From contig CAIMDZ010000038.1 of NCBI GenBank assembly GCA_903839875.1, forward strand, positions 1 to 42,025: a stretch of 42,025 nucleotides of DNA, written 5' to 3'. The translations under genes and the position numbers were made by a program. A model generated the notes under the pieces. It searched no databases. It was not told the origin of the DNA and was given only the letters and a program-made list of their open reading frames with translations. Source of the stretch: an uncultured Bacteroidota bacterium. GTDB lineage: Bacteria > Bacteroidota > Bacteroidia > Chitinophagales > Chitinophagaceae. This document shows positions 41,223 through 42,025 of the stretch, piece after piece; positions within the stretch are counted from its first letter, which is position 1; every line of letters starts with the position of its first letter.

Positions 41223-41524
41223 CCGTTGTTCCCGGATGTTAGCGATAGCGCATCCGGAACGGCAGATAAAACCCCGTCTGCGACGGCATTCAACGTACCG
41301 AAGTCGAAGTGCCATCACCGTTGTTCCCGGATGTTAGCGATAGCGCATCCGGAACGGTAGATAAAACCCCGTCTGCGACGGCATTCAACGTACCGAAGTC
41401 GAAGTGCCATCATCCGTTGTTCCCGGATGCCGTTGTTCCCGGATGTTAGCGATAGCGCATCCGGAACGGTAGATAAAACCCCGTCTGCGACGGCATTCAA
41501 CGTACCGAAGTCGAAGTGCCATCA
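41223..41524. repeat. 95-bp tandem palindromic repeats, three full copies
   Basis: Full units at 41223-41317, 41318-41412 and 41430-41524, with a 17-base truncated start (CCGTTGTTCCCGGATG) at 41413-41429. Each has hairpin arms around TTAGCGATAGC, then CCGTCTGCGACGG and GTCGAAGTGCCATCA. Copies differ at only one or two positions, so the tandem array is recent. Frames read across it on the minus strand are repeat shadows. Confidence 0.92.
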
Positions 41525-41592
41525 ATAGCAGCAGCCGGTTTCGCCGTTGTTGGTGTTCCCCAACAACAATGACACGCAGCATACTCGCGCAT

Positions 41593-41634
41593 CCTATAAT
41601 CTTCTAATCCAATAAATCCAGGTTCAGACAATCC
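41593..41634 (+). repeat. solo copy of the nuclease-element repeat
   Basis: CCTATAATCTTCTAATCCAA then TAAATCCAGGTTCAGACAATCC, flanked by ACTCGCGCAT before and CTCGCGC after. It is the same family as 23822-23856 and sits at the same place in the repeat module as the copy at 7434. Confidence 0.87.
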
Positions 41635-41797
41635 TCGCGCAGCACCACTCACATAATTCAAATAACTATTGCCTCCGACCCAATCACTTCAGTTTTTCCC
41701 CTACTTCATAATACATAAACAATTGCCCCATAAACAACTTACCACCAAAAAAACATTCTGTCATACTCCAAAAACTGCACTATCATGTATATTATAT

Positions 41798-41828
41798 TTT
41801 GTTATTTAAAATATATTTATTACCTTTG
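41798..41828 (+). promoter_or_regulatory. predicted promoter in repeat module
   Basis: TTTG at 41798-41801, a 19-bp spacer and TACCTTTG at 41821-41828. The equivalent element at 7634-7664 has identical spacing. An ATG at 41868 opens a 28-codon frame beginning MNIYKLFSILSKTHF, which looks like the start of a signal peptide before it runs into repeat sequence. Confidence 0.6.
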
Positions 41829-41916
41829 CTGGTTCGAAATAATAATTCTAAAAACCACAATTATATTATGAATATATATAAATTATTTTCAATTCTGAGT
41901 AAAACGCATTTTTCTG

Positions 41917-42005
41917 GTCAAGGTGTGCAAAAAAATAGAAAAATGCGACAATGATGTAGGGGAGGTACCCACGTGTCCGCCCTGCTTGTCTGCCGATAGG
42001 CCGGC
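41917..42005. repeat. partial copy of the 7879-8217 repeat
   Basis: AAGGTGTGCAAAAAAATAGA, then GCGACAATGAT, CCCACGTGTCCGCCCTGC and TTGTCTGCCGATAGGCCGGC match 7973-8060. The copy runs into the window end. The gene-free stretch 41200-42025 is otherwise explained by the repeats listed above. Confidence 0.75.
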
Positions 42006-42025
42006 ACAACAAGAGTCCATTAACA

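Noticed and set aside
41223-41524. Possible CRISPR array
   Set aside because: Units are contiguous 95-bp palindromic repeats with no unique spacers, and no cas gene is in the window.
41315-41582. Minus-strand frames reading MALRLRYVECRRRR
   Set aside because: They translate the 95-bp palindromic repeat and appear wherever the repeat does, including 7107-7364.

Overview
The window reads as a contig from a Bacteroidota bacterium, most likely Chitinophagaceae or a close relative; this is inferred from protein style, not from a marker gene. Supporting signs are three proteins ending in type IX secretion (T9SS) sorting domains, predicted promoters of the TTTG-N19/21-TAnnTTTG type, few Shine-Dalgarno sequences, 'GxxExxY' and AIM24-family genes, and dense families of short palindromic intergenic repeats. 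Bases 1-34 are an exact Illumina TruSeq read-2 adapter, so the true contig begins near base 35. No tRNA, rRNA or CRISPR array was seen.

Layout. 35-2331: an APC-family permease convergent with a formate/nitrite channel. 2547-7005: a secreted protein of unknown function, an Omp85/D15-like barrel, a carotenoid isomerase/desaturase-like flavoprotein and a lone acyl carrier protein, with a decayed duplicate of part of the flavoprotein gene between the first two. 7006-8398: a repeat island. 8399-11118: a small secreted protein and a large T9SS-exported alpha/beta hydrolase. 11331-19525: a one-carbon block with formate-tetrahydrofolate ligase, two paralogous lipoproteins each with its own promoter and terminator, and an NAD-type formate dehydrogenase (NuoE/F-like beta subunit, a small aspartic protease, NuoG-like molybdopterin alpha subunit). 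19580-22126: small genes, including a probable orphan antitoxin, then a membrane protein and an AIM24-family protein. 22290-30212: molybdenum cofactor genes (moaA, moeA, moaC, mobA, and on the other strand tauE/safE-moaD-moaE), interrupted by an inverted-repeat-bounded PD-(D/E)XK gene and by an AvaI/BsoBI-like restriction-modification pair. 30286-36167: a secreted protein, a UspA protein, and two large T9SS cargo proteins (beta-propeller type and M1 peptidase). 36406-39374: ppk1-ppx polyphosphate operon. 39375-42025: a second repeat island around an alpha/beta hydrolase.

The genes fit a formate theme: a formate channel, formate activation onto tetrahydrofolate, formate oxidation to CO2 with NAD, and most of the pathway that makes the molybdopterin cofactor the dehydrogenase needs. 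fdhD, a MoeB-type activator and MogA/MoaB are not in the window.

The most unusual observation is the 591-bp unit at 23266-23856: a GxxExxY PD-(D/E)XK nuclease-fold gene bounded by perfect 33-bp inverted repeats, placed exactly between the moaA stop and the moeA start. Related copies of that repeat, without the gene, occur in both repeat islands. This looks like a small mobile element with non-autonomous derivatives. Separate palindromic repeats have inserted in frame into moeA and inside one copy of the first repeat.
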